Shown: positions 11,393 through 22,744 of the stretch, piece by piece
Layout of the letters: every line of letters starts with the position of its first letter
How positions within the stretch are numbered: the first letter of the stretch is position 1
Assembly: GCA_003254925.1 (NCBI GenBank)
Contig: QANZ01008445.1
Coordinates: 200,530 to 264,529, forward strand
Source: Chamaecrista fasciculata
Taxonomy: Eukaryota > Streptophyta > Magnoliopsida > Fabales > Fabaceae
Direction of reading: 5' to 3'
Length of the DNA: 64,000 nt
Notes under the pieces: model-generated
What the model saw: the letters and a program-made list of their open reading frames with translations, nothing else
What the model was told of the DNA's origin: nothing
The model's database searches: none
Program-made: the position numbers and the translations under genes

Positions 11393-12491
11393 TTCCTCAA
11401 CAAACATTGGTAGAAATACTTGAACTACAATTTAGTCATTAGGGTAGACCTACTTAAACAAATATTAAAAGAAATAACTCAGTGTTCCTACATGGCTCCT
11501 TTTTTTTACAATTAATTAATTATTAAGGAAATTAATTAATTGAGTACCTTCCATAGCAAGGCTTTGCCGCCAAGGCTTTGCCTCCAAGGCTTTGCCGCCA
11601 AGGTTTTGCCTCCAAGGCTTTGCCGCTAGGGGTTACAGCCAAGGCTTTGCCGCCAGGGGTTGTCGCCAAGAGTTTGCCTCCAGGGGTTGTCTCCAAGGCT
11701 TTGTCGCCAGGGGTTGCCGCCAAGGGTTGCCGCCAAGGCTTTGCCTCCAAGGCTTTGCCTCCAAGGCTTTGCCGCCAGGGGTTGCCTCCAAGGCTTTGCC
11801 GCCAGGGGTTGCCTCCAAGGCCTTGCCGCCAAGAGTTTGCCTCTAGGGGTTGCCTCCGAGGCTTTGTCGCCAGGGGTTGTCGCCAAGGCTTTGCCGCCAA
11901 GAGTTTGCCTCTAGGGGTTTCCTCCAAGGCTTTGTCGCCAGAGGTTGCCTCCAGGGGTTGCCTCCATGGCTTTGCCGCCAGGGGTTGTCGCCAAGGGTTG
12001 CCGCCAATGCCTTGCCGCCAGGGCTTTGCCACCACGGGATGTCTAAGTGTGTAAGAGCAAGACACCTTCTATAAGCCGAAACCATAAATATTGAAAAACT
12101 ACTACAAAAGGCTGCTGGTATCCATTAGATAACTGCTGATTCTTCTTCAAAACAGAAATTTTGTAGAGTGTTGTGAAATTTTCTAGAGACAACAGAGATT
12201 CTGAGGATAAAAATAGATAATATTTTAGTTTGAGGGCTTTTATGTAATCATCGATTCATATTAGTTTTGCTTGAGATACAAATAATATCTAACCAAATCA
12301 ATACCATTACTTTACTATAAATTATCTGTCATTGACACTCTCTAGAATGTGGTGTATTTTAAATACATCTTATTAGTCCTTCAAACTTCTTATTTACAGA
12401 TATCAAGATGTGATTCAGAGAATAAATAGTCACCCAATGAATACTTCCTACGAACAGTCAAGGTTGGTATCACCTATTAACCATTATTGAT
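11393..12491. repeat. Segmental duplication D, copy 1 (1.1 kb, holds minisatellite)
   Basis: This segment is repeated at 18580-19402 with near identity on both sides of the minisatellite; the left arm begins TTCCTCAACAAACATTGG in both. The length difference (1099 against 823 bp) is mostly the number of minisatellite units. A shortened third copy without the minisatellite lies at 19698-19862. Confidence 0.9.
11557..12032. repeat. GC-rich 13/14-bp minisatellite, array 1
   Basis: About 34 units follow one another. The commonest are CAAGGCTTTGCCGC (14 bp) and CAGGGGTTGCCGC (13 bp), with variants ending CCTC, GTCGC or GTCTC. The array is much richer in GC than its surroundings. No unit type contains a stop in most frames, so long open frames arise on both strands (for example minus 11532-12065). 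These are probably by-products of the repeat. Confidence 0.93.
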
Positions 12492-13216
12492 AAAACATAG
12501 TGGAGAAAAGTAAAAAGTCTTCAACTTCTTCTAAAACAGCACCATTTCAACAGATGTAACTTTAGGAATAAATGACTAACAACCTTTGAAATGCCAGCAT
12601 TAAATATCTTAATGAAGACAAATGTTGCAAATAAATTAATGTGAATTAAATTATGTTGTAAACAGATTAACATTGATGATTCAAAGAACAAATAAATAGG
12701 ATAAGGTTGCTGAATTAATTCTCAAGGCCTGTTAAACTTTCGATGGAGACTCAAATACAGATAAAAACTGTGAAATAAATGACTCCTTCATGCTTCTTGA
12801 GAAATTAAAAGTTATTGTTATAAGTTAATGAATTAACCATTCGATGATTTAAAATTTAGTCTAAAGAGTACCTTTTATGAGACCTGAAAATAGTTATCCG
12901 TTTGCAATTTAAAAATACCTGTACATATATGACTTATAAGTTTGTTGATTCATATTCAAATAGTTGTAGTTTGAATTGATCTGGTTTGAAATCCAAAATA
13001 ACATTGTAGTTTTTTTTTTCTTAATCATAAATTAGCTGCGACCATATTCAAATAGTTCAACACTTTTATATTCCTCTTCTTATAAAATATTAATATGAAG
13101 AATGAATACAATCCATGAAGTTAAACTTCCTGTTCTCATAGAATGTGCTATTAGATATAGTACTTTACATTGTACCACAACAAATAAGATTGTAGAACAA
13201 CAAATTGAAAACAAAA
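12492..13216. other. AT-rich DNA without a recognised gene
   Basis: No coding frame of note. It lies between duplication D copy 1 and the duplicated 3' end of RPA-like gene 2. Confidence 0.5.
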
Positions 13217-13933
13217 ATAAGGAAAGCATAACTGTCGAAAAAAAAACATAATATTATAAAACTATAACAGCAATTATAATAGTTCAATAATAGTGTTGCA
13301 GTATCACCCATATGTGAAAACCAAAATTCCAAAATTCTCAAACATAAGAAACATAAATAGCCATCTTGTCAATGTCTTATAAAAAGAAAAACATATTAAA
13401 CTACTACAAATTATAAACTATTCAAGAGGAACAGACTTGAGCTTCTTCGAATCTGCAAAAGAGGTAGCAACATCTCCATTCGGTCTTTTCGATGTAGATA
13501 TCATGGCAAAGTTAGGGTCATGATCAATCAACTCAGTTTCCTATATACAACAAAAAGATATAAAAGACTGTTAGCAAACTTTACTAAGCATAGAAACGAA
13601 TAGAAAATGAAGGAAAAACCTTCACAGGGTCTTTAAGAACAGACGTGTCCTCTTTAACAGTTTCATCCTGAAAAAGAAAAAAAAATTATAAGAAAAATAG
13701 TTAAATTAAAATTAACAGAGTAAAAAATAATAAATTACCTTATTAAATTCTATGTACAGCTGGAACTTTTCAATTAAATCCTTATTCTCATAAATGGCAA
13801 TGACAAAAAAAGTTGGATCAGCTTGGAAGAAAGTGTCCAGACTTATCTTCAATTTGAAAAGCAATCTCTTTCCCATTAAATCCTGTATCTTTCCAGGAAT
13901 TACTCTCACAGCACCCAACTCCTAATGTCCAAA
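13217..13933 (-). repeat. Tandem duplicate of the RPA-like gene 2 3' end (distal copy)
   Basis: This unit repeats the one at about 13942-14655 with an offset of 717 bp. It contains an OB exon (13728-13918, LGAVRVIPGKIQDLMGKR), a short exon (DETVKEDTSVLKDPVKV, about 13620-13670) and a last exon ending in TAG at 13418-13420 (TSTSKRPNGDVATS). The two copies differ by scattered substitutions, including several that change amino acids. Confidence 0.88.
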
Positions 13934-14134
13934 TATAAATAAGGAAAGCATAATTGTGGAAAAAAAGATATTATAAAACTAAATCAGCAATTATAGTAGT
14001 TCAATAATAGTGTTCCAGTATCACCCATATGTGAAAACCAATATTCCAAAATTCTCAAACATAAGAAACATAAATAGCCAGCTTGTTAATGTCTTATAAA
14101 AAGAAAAACATAATAAACTACAACAAATTATAAA

Positions 14135-16417
14135 CTATTCAAGAGGAACAGCCTTCAGCTTCTTCGAATCTGCAGAAGAGGTAGCAACATCTCCATTCAG
14201 TCTTTTCGATGTAGATATCTTGGCAAAGTTAGGGTCATGATCAATCAACTCAGTTCCCTATATACAACAATATGATATAAAAGACTGTTAGCAAACTTTA
14301 CTAAGCATAGAAACGAATAGAAAAAGAATTAACAACCTTCACAGGGTCTTTAAGAACAGATGTGTCCTCTTTAACAGTTTCATCCTGAAAAAGAAAAAAA
14401 AATTATAAGAAAAATAGTTAAATTAAAATTAGCAGAGCAAAAAATAATACATTACCTTATTAAACTCTGTGTACAACTTGAACTTTTCAATTAAATCCTC
14501 ATTCTCAGAAATGGCAATGACAGTAAAAGTTGGATCAGCTTGGCAGATAGTGTCCTGACTTATCTTCAATTTAAAAAGCAATCTCTTTCCCATTAAATCC
14601 TGAATCTTTTCAGGAATTACTCTAACAGCACCCAACTCCTAATGTCCAAATGTAAATAATATGTTAATTATCAAATAATTAAATATCTCTTTCTCCAATA
14701 TAATAGCATTTATAAAAAAACATTGACACATACAGATACCAACTCTTGCAGAAGATCAGCAGCAGAACAACTAACTAACTCAGAAATCTCACGGTCAAAT
14801 AACTTGAAAGTAGCACATCTTGAATCATCTAACACATTCAATTCAACTTTAAATTTCGGAGTAACAGACAGAAGCATATGCCCACAACTAATACAATAAA
14901 AACCACGATCGTCGTGGATAACTTTCTTGGAGCAACTTGGGCATGCATTATAGAACCAGCCTTTTTTGGAGTCAACACTAAGGATCACTCCAAGAATCAC
15001 ACAATACTTGACCTGCAAAATTAAGGTTTAAATCAGTTAACCATAAAAACATAACTGACATAAAAACATTTTGTCAGGCAACTAAATCTCACATCAGTGG
15101 ACAGTTTCACAAGTGCACTCAAATTCTTTATATTATCAGAGTTCAAAATGTCATTCTCGATCAATTCACTTGAAGACTCGGAATACCAGCTAAGGTCGGA
15201 ACCAACAAAATCATCCCCAGGACCGTCAAACCTGTCAATATACTATGATTAGTAAAAAAGACATTTTAAAAATGATATAGAACATATGGACATAAAAGAT
15301 ACCTTGAAAGAAACATATGACATTCTTCCAGCTCTGGATTAATCAAAATTCTAGAAGGGTGACAAACATTGTAAATAGTACGCGGAGTGAAATCTCCTGT
15401 ATCAATCAAATATAGATTATATATTGTTTAAAAAAAACATATATTTAAAAAATCAAATAAACAATCACAAAAAACATTTGAAAACCTGTAATCTTCACCC
15501 ACTGCAGAACAATAACAATTGGTTTATTTGATGCCGTCCTTAAATATTCACTCAACAACTCACAGAGATGTCCCCTTAAAGTACAAAATAGTTTATTTGA
15601 CCTATATCAATTCAACAATCAACATTTAAGAAAATAACAATATATTATACAAAAGACAAACAACACAAAAAAGATAAATATTTAGTACAGTAATCTTACT
15701 CAGAATCAGTAAGCTCGATTTCAATAGACTGTGTCAGTTTTCCATCAACAATTGAATGATTGACATCACTTTTGCATGTCAACAAACCTAGTACATCTGT
15801 TAAAAATAAGAAAATATTTCAATACAACAAACTAAGTAAAACGCCTAAATTACAAAATTAATAAGAAAGGTAATAAACTAACCAACCAAGAAGCTTTCAT
15901 CATAAATTCTAGCAGATATGTCAGGAAAAGAGATGAACTTAAAACCATATAAAGATATGGCAGGTCATCTTGAACAGGTTCAACCAAAGTTTTCTCCTGG
16001 AACTTGATTCGGTAGGCATGTACTGTAGTCTTGAACGAACCACGGTTGGGAGATAAACAAAAATTTGAGATTACATATACTTTTCCTTCTTCCAAAAGGT
16101 CAGTAACCTTTGAGAAGAAAAACTTAGTTACATGAGCAGAGATACACACTCCCTTAAAAAAAAAAAGAAACAGATTAGTAATTCTTATCTATAATATATT
16201 GTTTAATGGTTAACAGAACAACAAATTAATATAGGGGAAAAAAGACAAAATATTTAAAATACATCAAACTAACTTGACCATCAGCAAGAACCATGTCAAT
16301 GCTTGAATGATCATCAGGATGGAGCTAAGAAGGCATCCTCCTTAGCCGGATAACCCTGACCTTAATTCTCCAACATCTAGGATGAGGGAATAAATTAGTA
16401 ACATTATGAAAAGCCAT
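14135..16417 (-). pseudogene. RPA70-like gene 2 (near full length, with early stop and frameshift)
   Basis: This is the most complete RPA70-like copy here. Exon 1 (16274-16417) begins MAFHNVTNLFPHPRCWRIKV, but a TAG follows RLRRMPS near 16326, inside the first OB fold. Exon 2 (about 15886-16152) holds GVCISAHVTKFF and the motif EGKVYVISNF, with a frameshift near 15955 after DDLPYLY. Further exons follow: DVLGLLTCKSDVNHS (about 15700-15797), a piece ending KPIVIVLQWVKITG (about 15487-15602), TIYNVCHPSRILINPELEEC (about 15302-15397) and SDLSWYSESSSELIEND (about 15095-15232). The zinc-ribbon OB exon is at about 14735-15012 (CPSCSKKV, CISCG). The last parts are LGAVRVIPEKIQDL (about 14445-14633) and the end ATSSADSKKLKAVPLE before TAG at 14135. 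A second set of the last three exons lies downstream. The order matches an RPA70 large subunit; the breaks argue for a pseudogene. Confidence 0.78.
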
Positions 16418-17410
16418 TTACAATAAAACAATAGCAGAAAACGTCGCAGACTTTAGAAGATAATATAATGATTTGATAGAAACAGAAGATAGTGAAGGGT
16501 TCTGAAACACGAATGCCTGTATTTATATTGAGAAACACGAATTGAGGATCAGAATTATAATAGAAATAAATAGGCTAGACTCATGCATGCATCCAAATAA
16601 AATGAATAACTGCTGCTGACAGTTACTTGGGAAAGGAATAAGAAACAAATCGACTTTTCTACCAACAAATGTACTGATATCAAAATCCTTACAATAATGG
16701 TATATTTAAATCATGTTATCGAATCAATTGCTCATTAATATCTATCAAGAATCGCAAACTGAAATCAATGAATCTCAATCGACAGATTCTAATTAGATAT
16801 GGTTTATATCAATTTTACATAATTAAAATCGTAAAATTCATAATAGAAATTAAAAAAAAACGAATAATAAATAATTACTATGCCTAACTCATACATAACA
16901 GGTAATGTGAACTCAGTCAATAGTTAATTACTCTATCCTATCAATCTATTTATTGGTAACCTAAATTTAAAAATAAGTATCTATTCAACTCCCAATGATT
17001 AAATAAATAAGTAACAGACTTTGATATTCATATTTAATCAAATTTTAGTTAACTATGATTTTAGGAATGCAGATAGTGATTGGATTGCTATACCATAAAT
17101 AGTAATGATTCGTTATATGATTCTAATATAGATTATTTTTCCATAAAAATAAAAATAATAAAAATCGTGATGAATTAATCTATATAAAAACACTGAGATG
17201 AGAAAACAGATTAACGCTTAAATTGAATAGGTAATACTTAAGCATAAAATGATTGCAAAATAGTACATAAAGTTTAATATTTTGGGTAACAGGAAACTAC
17301 AACTACAGAACTAAAACATAACCAACACATAAAAGAAATATACAAAGATAAAAAGCGAAAATACATCTCTAACAAAGTCAAAACAAATTGAAAAGAAATA
17401 AATTATAAAC
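16418..17410. other. AT-rich DNA without a recognised gene
   Basis: It lies upstream of RPA-like gene 2. Nothing but short frames and low-complexity AT stretches is visible. Confidence 0.5.
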
Positions 17411-17418
17411 TCTGTCTA

Positions 17419-18012
17419 CTGAGCATCTTTGCTTGACTCTGTAAATCTGAACTTCTTGACAGCGGAATTAGATAGACAAACAGAAGCAGAAGATGAAACG
17501 TTGGCCTGAAAATCTGCTCTAACCCTCTTAGACATAATAGAAGTCTTCATACATGAGTTCTGCATAATACAACAAAATAAGATGGGGATGAGAAAAAAAT
17601 AGAAAGACTAAATGTGAATTCTACAATCTGCATTATATGAGAAGTAGATGAAAACGAACACCCAATACAACCATCAAATGAGAATATAGTGTGGACATTT
17701 CTGATGGAAAACATAAAAAAATTACATCTCCTGCAACTGGAATAAAAAAATAAAATATAGATCGACTGAGAAATTAAAAACAGCAACCTCAGCCAAACAT
17801 CTGTTTACATTATAGTGTACAAATCTCTCACGACTATATTGTAGAACTAACTCCATCTCATGAGTCTTCCAAAAAAACTCGGGGTCTGACATCCCAGCAG
17901 CAGCACCATCTTTTGGAAGCATTAGAACAGTGCCTCTTAAATTGGAAAAATATAAGAAACCTATAGGAATAAGGGAGTACAAATAGCACAGTAAAGAAAA
18001 AGGAAGGCACAT
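17419..18012 (-). pseudogene. Fragment of a gene, probably the 3' end of another RPA-like copy
   Basis: A frame at 17419-17530 ends NSAVKKFRFTESSKDAQ before TAG, resembling in style the short lysine-rich tail of RPA-like gene 2. Further upstream a possible exon (about 17790-17940) codes LMLPKDGAAAGMSDPEFFWK and HYNVNRCLAEV, which I do not recognise. There is no OB-fold or zinc-ribbon exon between them. The grouping into one gene is a guess. Confidence 0.3.
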
Positions 18013-18324
18013 CGCATAATAACAAACGAATGGCTACTTATAGGTGAGATGTTTCCTGAAAATCAAGAAAACAGCTGGGTAATAAATGGTAACAAAATTT
18101 GTGGAAACGATAATTAAAAAAAAAAACAGAAGAGGATACTGAATCGCAAAAAAAAAATGGAAAGTCAACATGAGTCATGAAAAGATAGCTCAATAGGGAG
18201 AGAGAGGATGAAGGGAATATTGAACAACTAATGCAATCCAATTGTAGAGAGTGTTGTGAAATTTTGTAGAGAAAACAGTGATTCTGAGGATCAAAATAGA
18301 TAATATTTTAGTTTGAGGGCTTTT

Positions 18325-18640
18325 ATGTGATTAGATTAATACTGCTGAACCTCATAAGGACATTAATAAACTTCAAAATTTTAAAGCTCATGCTTACTCT
18401 ACGATGAATGTGATATGAATACTGGTATTATTTTCTTGTTGTACTCACAATGCGTTCTATTTACAGATAGATATATAATTCTGTTGTTTTAGATTTATCA
18501 ATAATCCCAAAAATGGGATAAGTCATCACTGTTGCAACAATACAGTAATGGGATACATAACTTAATATTATTTATAAAATTCCTCAACAAACATTGGTAG
18601 AAATACTTGAACTACAATTTAGTCATTAGGGCAGACCTAC
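18325..18640. repeat. Segmental repeat E, copy 1
   Basis: About 310 bp that recurs at 19447-19760; both begin GTGATTAGATT and share CTGCTGAACCTCATAAGG. It runs into duplication D copy 2, so E and D were duplicated together. Confidence 0.85.
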
Positions 18641-19402
18641 TTAAACAAATATTAAAAGAAATAACTCAGTGTTCCTACATGGCTCCTTTTTTTTACAATT
18701 AATTAATTATTAAGGAAATTAATTAATTGAGTACCTTCCATAGCAAGGCTTTGCCGCCAAGGCTTTGCCTCCAAGGCTTTGCCGCCAAGGCTTTGCCTCC
18801 AAGGCTTTGCCGCCAAGGGTTGCCGCCAAGGCTTTGCCGCCAGGGGTTGCCGCCAAGAGTTTGCCTCCAGGGGTTGCCTCCAAGGCTTTGCCGCCAGGGG
18901 TTGCCGCCAAGAGTTTGCCTCCAGGGGTTGCCGCCAAGGCTTTGCTTCCAAGGCTTTGGCACCACGGGAAGTCTAAGTGTGTAAGAGCAAGACACCTTCT
19001 ATAAGCCGAAACCATAAATATTGAAAAACTACTACAAAAGGCTGCTGGTATCCATTAGATAACTGCTGATTCTTCTTCAAAACTGAAATTTTGTAGAGAC
19101 AACAGAGATTCTGAGGATAAAAATAGATAATATTTTAGTTTGAGGGCTTTTATGTAATCATCGATTCATATTAGTTTTGCTTGAGATACAAATAATATCT
19201 AACCAAATCAATACCATTTACTTTACTATAAATTATCTGTCATTGACACTCTCTAGAATGTGGTGTATTTTAAATACATCTTATTAGTCCTTCAAACTTC
19301 TTGTTTACAGATATCAAGATGTGATTCAGAGAATAAATAGTCACCCATTGAAAACTTCCTACGAAAAGTCAAGGTTGGTATCACCTATTAACCATTATTG
19401 AT
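18580..19402. repeat. Segmental duplication D, copy 2
   Basis: It matches 11393-12491 on both sides of a shorter minisatellite array. One short deletion relative to copy 1 removes a few bases near 19090 (the TAGAGTGTTGTGAAATTTTC stretch of copy 1). Confidence 0.9.
18744..18962. repeat. GC-rich 13/14-bp minisatellite, array 2
   Basis: About 16 units of the same CAAGGCTTTGCCGC and CAGGGGTTGCCGC types as array 1. An ATG at 19015 on the minus strand (MVSAYRRCLALTHLDFPW) opens a 98-residue frame across the whole array. The same ATG and first residues exist in copy 1 (12085), where the frame stops inside the array. Confidence 0.92.
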
Positions 19403-19446
19403 ATCTGCATTACTATAAATAAAGCATATAGTAATCATAAGAATTC

Positions 19447-19862
19447 ATGTGATTAGATTTATACTGCTGAACCTCATAAGGAGATTAATATACTTCAAAA
19501 TTTTAAAGCTCATGCTTACTTTACGATGAATGTGATATGAATACTGGTATTATTTTGTTGTTGTACTACAATGCGTTCTATTCACAGATAGATATATGTT
19601 TCTGTTCTTTTAGATTTATCATACATACCAAAATTGGGATAAGTCATCACTGTTGCAACAATACAGTAATGGGATAAATAACTTAATATTATTTATAAAA
19701 TTACTCAAAAAACATTGGTAGAAATACTTGAACTACAATTTAGTCATTAGGACAGACCTACTTAAACAAAAATTAAAATAAATAACTCAGGAAGCATAAA
19801 TATTGAAAAACTACTACAAAAGGCTGCTGGTATCCATTAGATAACTGCTCATTCTTCTTCAA
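19447..19862. repeat. Segmental repeat E copy 2 joined to D copy 3 (without minisatellite)
   Basis: The first 310 bp match 18325-18640. The rest matches the two arms of D, but the stretch from TGTTCCTACATGGC through the minisatellite to AGCCGAAACC is absent: AATAACTCAG is joined to GAAGCATAAATATTG. This is either a deletion or the state before the minisatellite block arrived. Confidence 0.85.
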
Positions 19863-20021
19863 AAGGGAATTGAGACATTTAATTCACTACAGACTCCTTC
19901 ATAGAAAAAGAAAAAAAGGAATGAGATTCAAAAAACAAATGGAAATATATAACTTGGCTACAATGAATAGATTCAACAACGAACAAAATCTGTAAATTTC
20001 AACAAATGAAACTATTAAATT

Positions 20022-20807
20022 ACCTCAACTGATTGCATCTTTTCTCTAAATTTTTCCTTAAGAACTTCATTGTCAGTAACACCAATAACAGAAAAAATAG
20101 GATCAGGTGTCGAGAAACTATCTTCAGAAAGCCTCAATTTAAAAAGTAGTTGACTTCCTACAATTTCTTCAATTTCCTCAGGAAAAAAGTTATCAACACC
20201 AGAATCCTAACAACAAAAAAATGGAATAAACTCAGTATCAAGAAATTAAACTGGTGAAATTACAAATATGAGGAGTCAAGAAATTGAAAATTAATAAAGC
20301 AACCCTGTTCGGAAGTAAATCAGATGCAGAGCAACTTAGTAGTTTGGAAACCTCACAGTCAAACATTTTCAAATTCCATTCTTCAGAACCATTTAAAACT
20401 TGAACTTGTACACAAAATTTGGGAACAATAGTCAACAGAAGCTCTCCACAATTACTACATAAAGTCCCGAGGTCACCATCTTTTACTTTATTCATGCAAC
20501 TTTTGCATGAATTAATGTACCAGCCCGAATCTAAATCAACACTCACAATAACACCAAATATCACACACCAGTTTATCTGTAAAATAAGAAAATAAGTCAG
20601 TTTATTTGGAACAAAATTTTAAATGTTAAAAAAATATGAATAACTAAAACCAACATCAGTTGATAATTTTCCAACTGCCCGAACGCTTCTAACAGCAGGA
20701 CTTTTCAGAATATCTCGTTCAATAAGGAGACTTGAATTATCAGAGTACCAATCAAGATCAGAAGAAAAAAACTCTTCCCTAGCCAAATGATCATTCTGGA
20801 GAGACAT
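20022..20807 (-). pseudogene. RPA70-like gene 3, 5' truncated
   Basis: Three exons remain. The first (about 20655-20807) codes SDLDWYSDNSSLLIERDILK, matching the SDLSWYSESSSELIEND part of gene 2. The second (about 20305-20578) is the zinc-ribbon OB exon with CKSCMNKV and CSNCGELL. The third (about 20022-20206) codes EEIVGSQLLFKLRLSED. No N-terminal OB exons are seen upstream, so only the C-terminal half survives. The exon order and strand match genes 1 and 2. Confidence 0.72.
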
Positions 20808-21354
20808 TTAAAAAAAAATTCTGAAGATGAAATTTTTAATATTACTAAAAATGCATAGATTATCTTACGATCAAAAGTACTATTTATAGAGGAAAAAATG
20901 GAAAAAATAACTTCATTTTTAATATAAGAGATATATGAAGAGGCAAGGGAACTAATTGGCATTCATTACGGATTCTGAATACTTAATGAAACCCTATAAT
21001 TAAGATATCTAAAATAATTAATAGGTTAAACTAAACAAAAAAACGAAGGAAGTTTATAATTTAAGCTTTTCTTAATCAAATCCATATAAATTATATTTGA
21101 TTAGATACTGCAGTATATACTGATTAGGTAATGCAATATATATTGATTAGAAGGAAATCACTAACAATATCTCGTTTGTTGAAATTGCAAATTCAGACGT
21201 AAAATTTGGATCTTATAAATTGTTAAGATATTGCGAAATCATAATATATATTGATTATATTGCTTGATAATGCTCTGAAGAAAATCATTACATATTGGAA
21301 CTTATTTTTCCTTATTCTAATTTACATAATAGTCTTAAAAAAAATGTAAGGAAA
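20808..21354. other. AT-rich DNA without a recognised gene
   Basis: Short AT-rich repeats such as TATATTGATTAG recur near 21115-21150. No coding signal. Confidence 0.45.
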
Positions 21355-21880
21355 CATCTTCAATGGGGCTAGGTTTGTAGATTCCACCACTTCAAAAGAG
21401 AATTCTGTATTGACTTCAGTCATAATATTTCGGGAGGCTTTTATAGGCTTTTTTCAACCTTTCTGCGTAAAAAACAACAAACAACAGATAAATGTAACTA
21501 AAAACACAGATTTGAACTAAACATATACATATAAGTGAAAGGTCTCATAATTAATATTTGGAATACAATTTACATAATAGTCTATATTTAAATAATAGTC
21601 TCCAAAATAAAAAAATGAAGGAAAAATTCAAAATTTATTAACATAGTGGAGAAAACTAAAAAGTCTTCAACTTCTTCAATGGGGCTAGGTTTGAAGATTC
21701 CACCACTTCAAAAGAGAATTCTGGATTGACTCCATCCATAAGATTTCAGGAGGCTTTTATAGGTTTTTTTCATCCTTTCTGCGTACAAAACAACAAACAA
21801 CAGATAAATGTAACTAAAAACACAGATTTCAACTAAACATATACATATAAGTGAAAAGTCTCATAATTAATTTTTGGATT
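21355..21880. repeat. Direct repeat of about 205 bp, two copies
   Basis: The stretches 21355-21560 and 21675-21880 both begin TCTTCAATGGGGCTAGGTTT and continue through TTTCTGCGTA and AACAACAGATAAATGTAAC. Their offset is about 317 bp. Confidence 0.85.
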
Positions 21881-22740
21881 ACAATTATGTCATAGCCTTT
21901 GATCTTCCATTCCTTCTCCTCCACTCATTCTCCAGGAACCTTATCGAAGAAACAGTATGAGACATTTGGCCTGAACATATGAGATTTTAGTGAAAAGAAG
22001 AAATGGTCAACAACAATATGAAGAGCTGTCATGTATTCAACAAAGAAACCATTTACTGTAAAATGTAACGATTGTGCTCAATACAGGTATGCTTTACTAT
22101 TTAATGTCAAGATTGAATAGTTCTGATACATAACACAAGATCTGACCTGCAAAAACAGTAGTAGCTGAGAAGCTTTTAATCATCCATTGCTTGTCCAGGA
22201 AAGTCATTATCCAGTACCTGAGAAGATATCTCCAAATGCAAAGAAGATTGTGAATTGGACAGTCAAGATATGAAAATTTACAGAAAAGCGAATGGAAACT
22301 CTATATAGTATGTGGCAATGGAAACAGGTATGTAGAAAATTATTTAAAGAAGCATCAATAGATATGAATAGAAGAGATAGGCAATAAAATAGCAAACCCA
22401 AGGAAGACAATAAAAAGAAGAAAAGAAATATAACCTTTCTTTACCCCAAACGAATACAGACTCTGAAGCAATATAAGGTGAATTGGGTTGTGCATTGAGG
22501 CAAACTAATGACTATATATAGAATGAGGAAGATTTCCATTTTCCCACCAAAAATTCGAATTCAGATGGTCAAGGAAACAATTACAAAACTCAACTACAAA
22601 TAGAAATATGGTTGGCAATGAATGCACCTGGATTTTCGAATTAAAAAAAAAAATTGCATCTGCCTTGCCCCACAAAAAAAAAATAGCTCAGTGGAGACAG
22701 AAAGTGGTTGTAGAGCAAACTAAATTGAGAAGCCTGTTGG
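21881..22740. other. AT-rich DNA without a recognised gene
   Basis: No gene family is recognised on either strand; only short frames occur. Confidence 0.4.
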
Positions 22741-22744
22741 TTGG

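Noticed and set aside
11557..12032. CRISPR-like array
   Set aside because: Units are contiguous without unique spacers, and the sequence is plant nuclear DNA.
11532..12085. Several overlapping frames on both strands at the minisatellite as separate genes
   Set aside because: Stop-free short units create open frames in nearly every register; no start, domain or flanking gene structure supports more than the one shared ATG reported as a finding.
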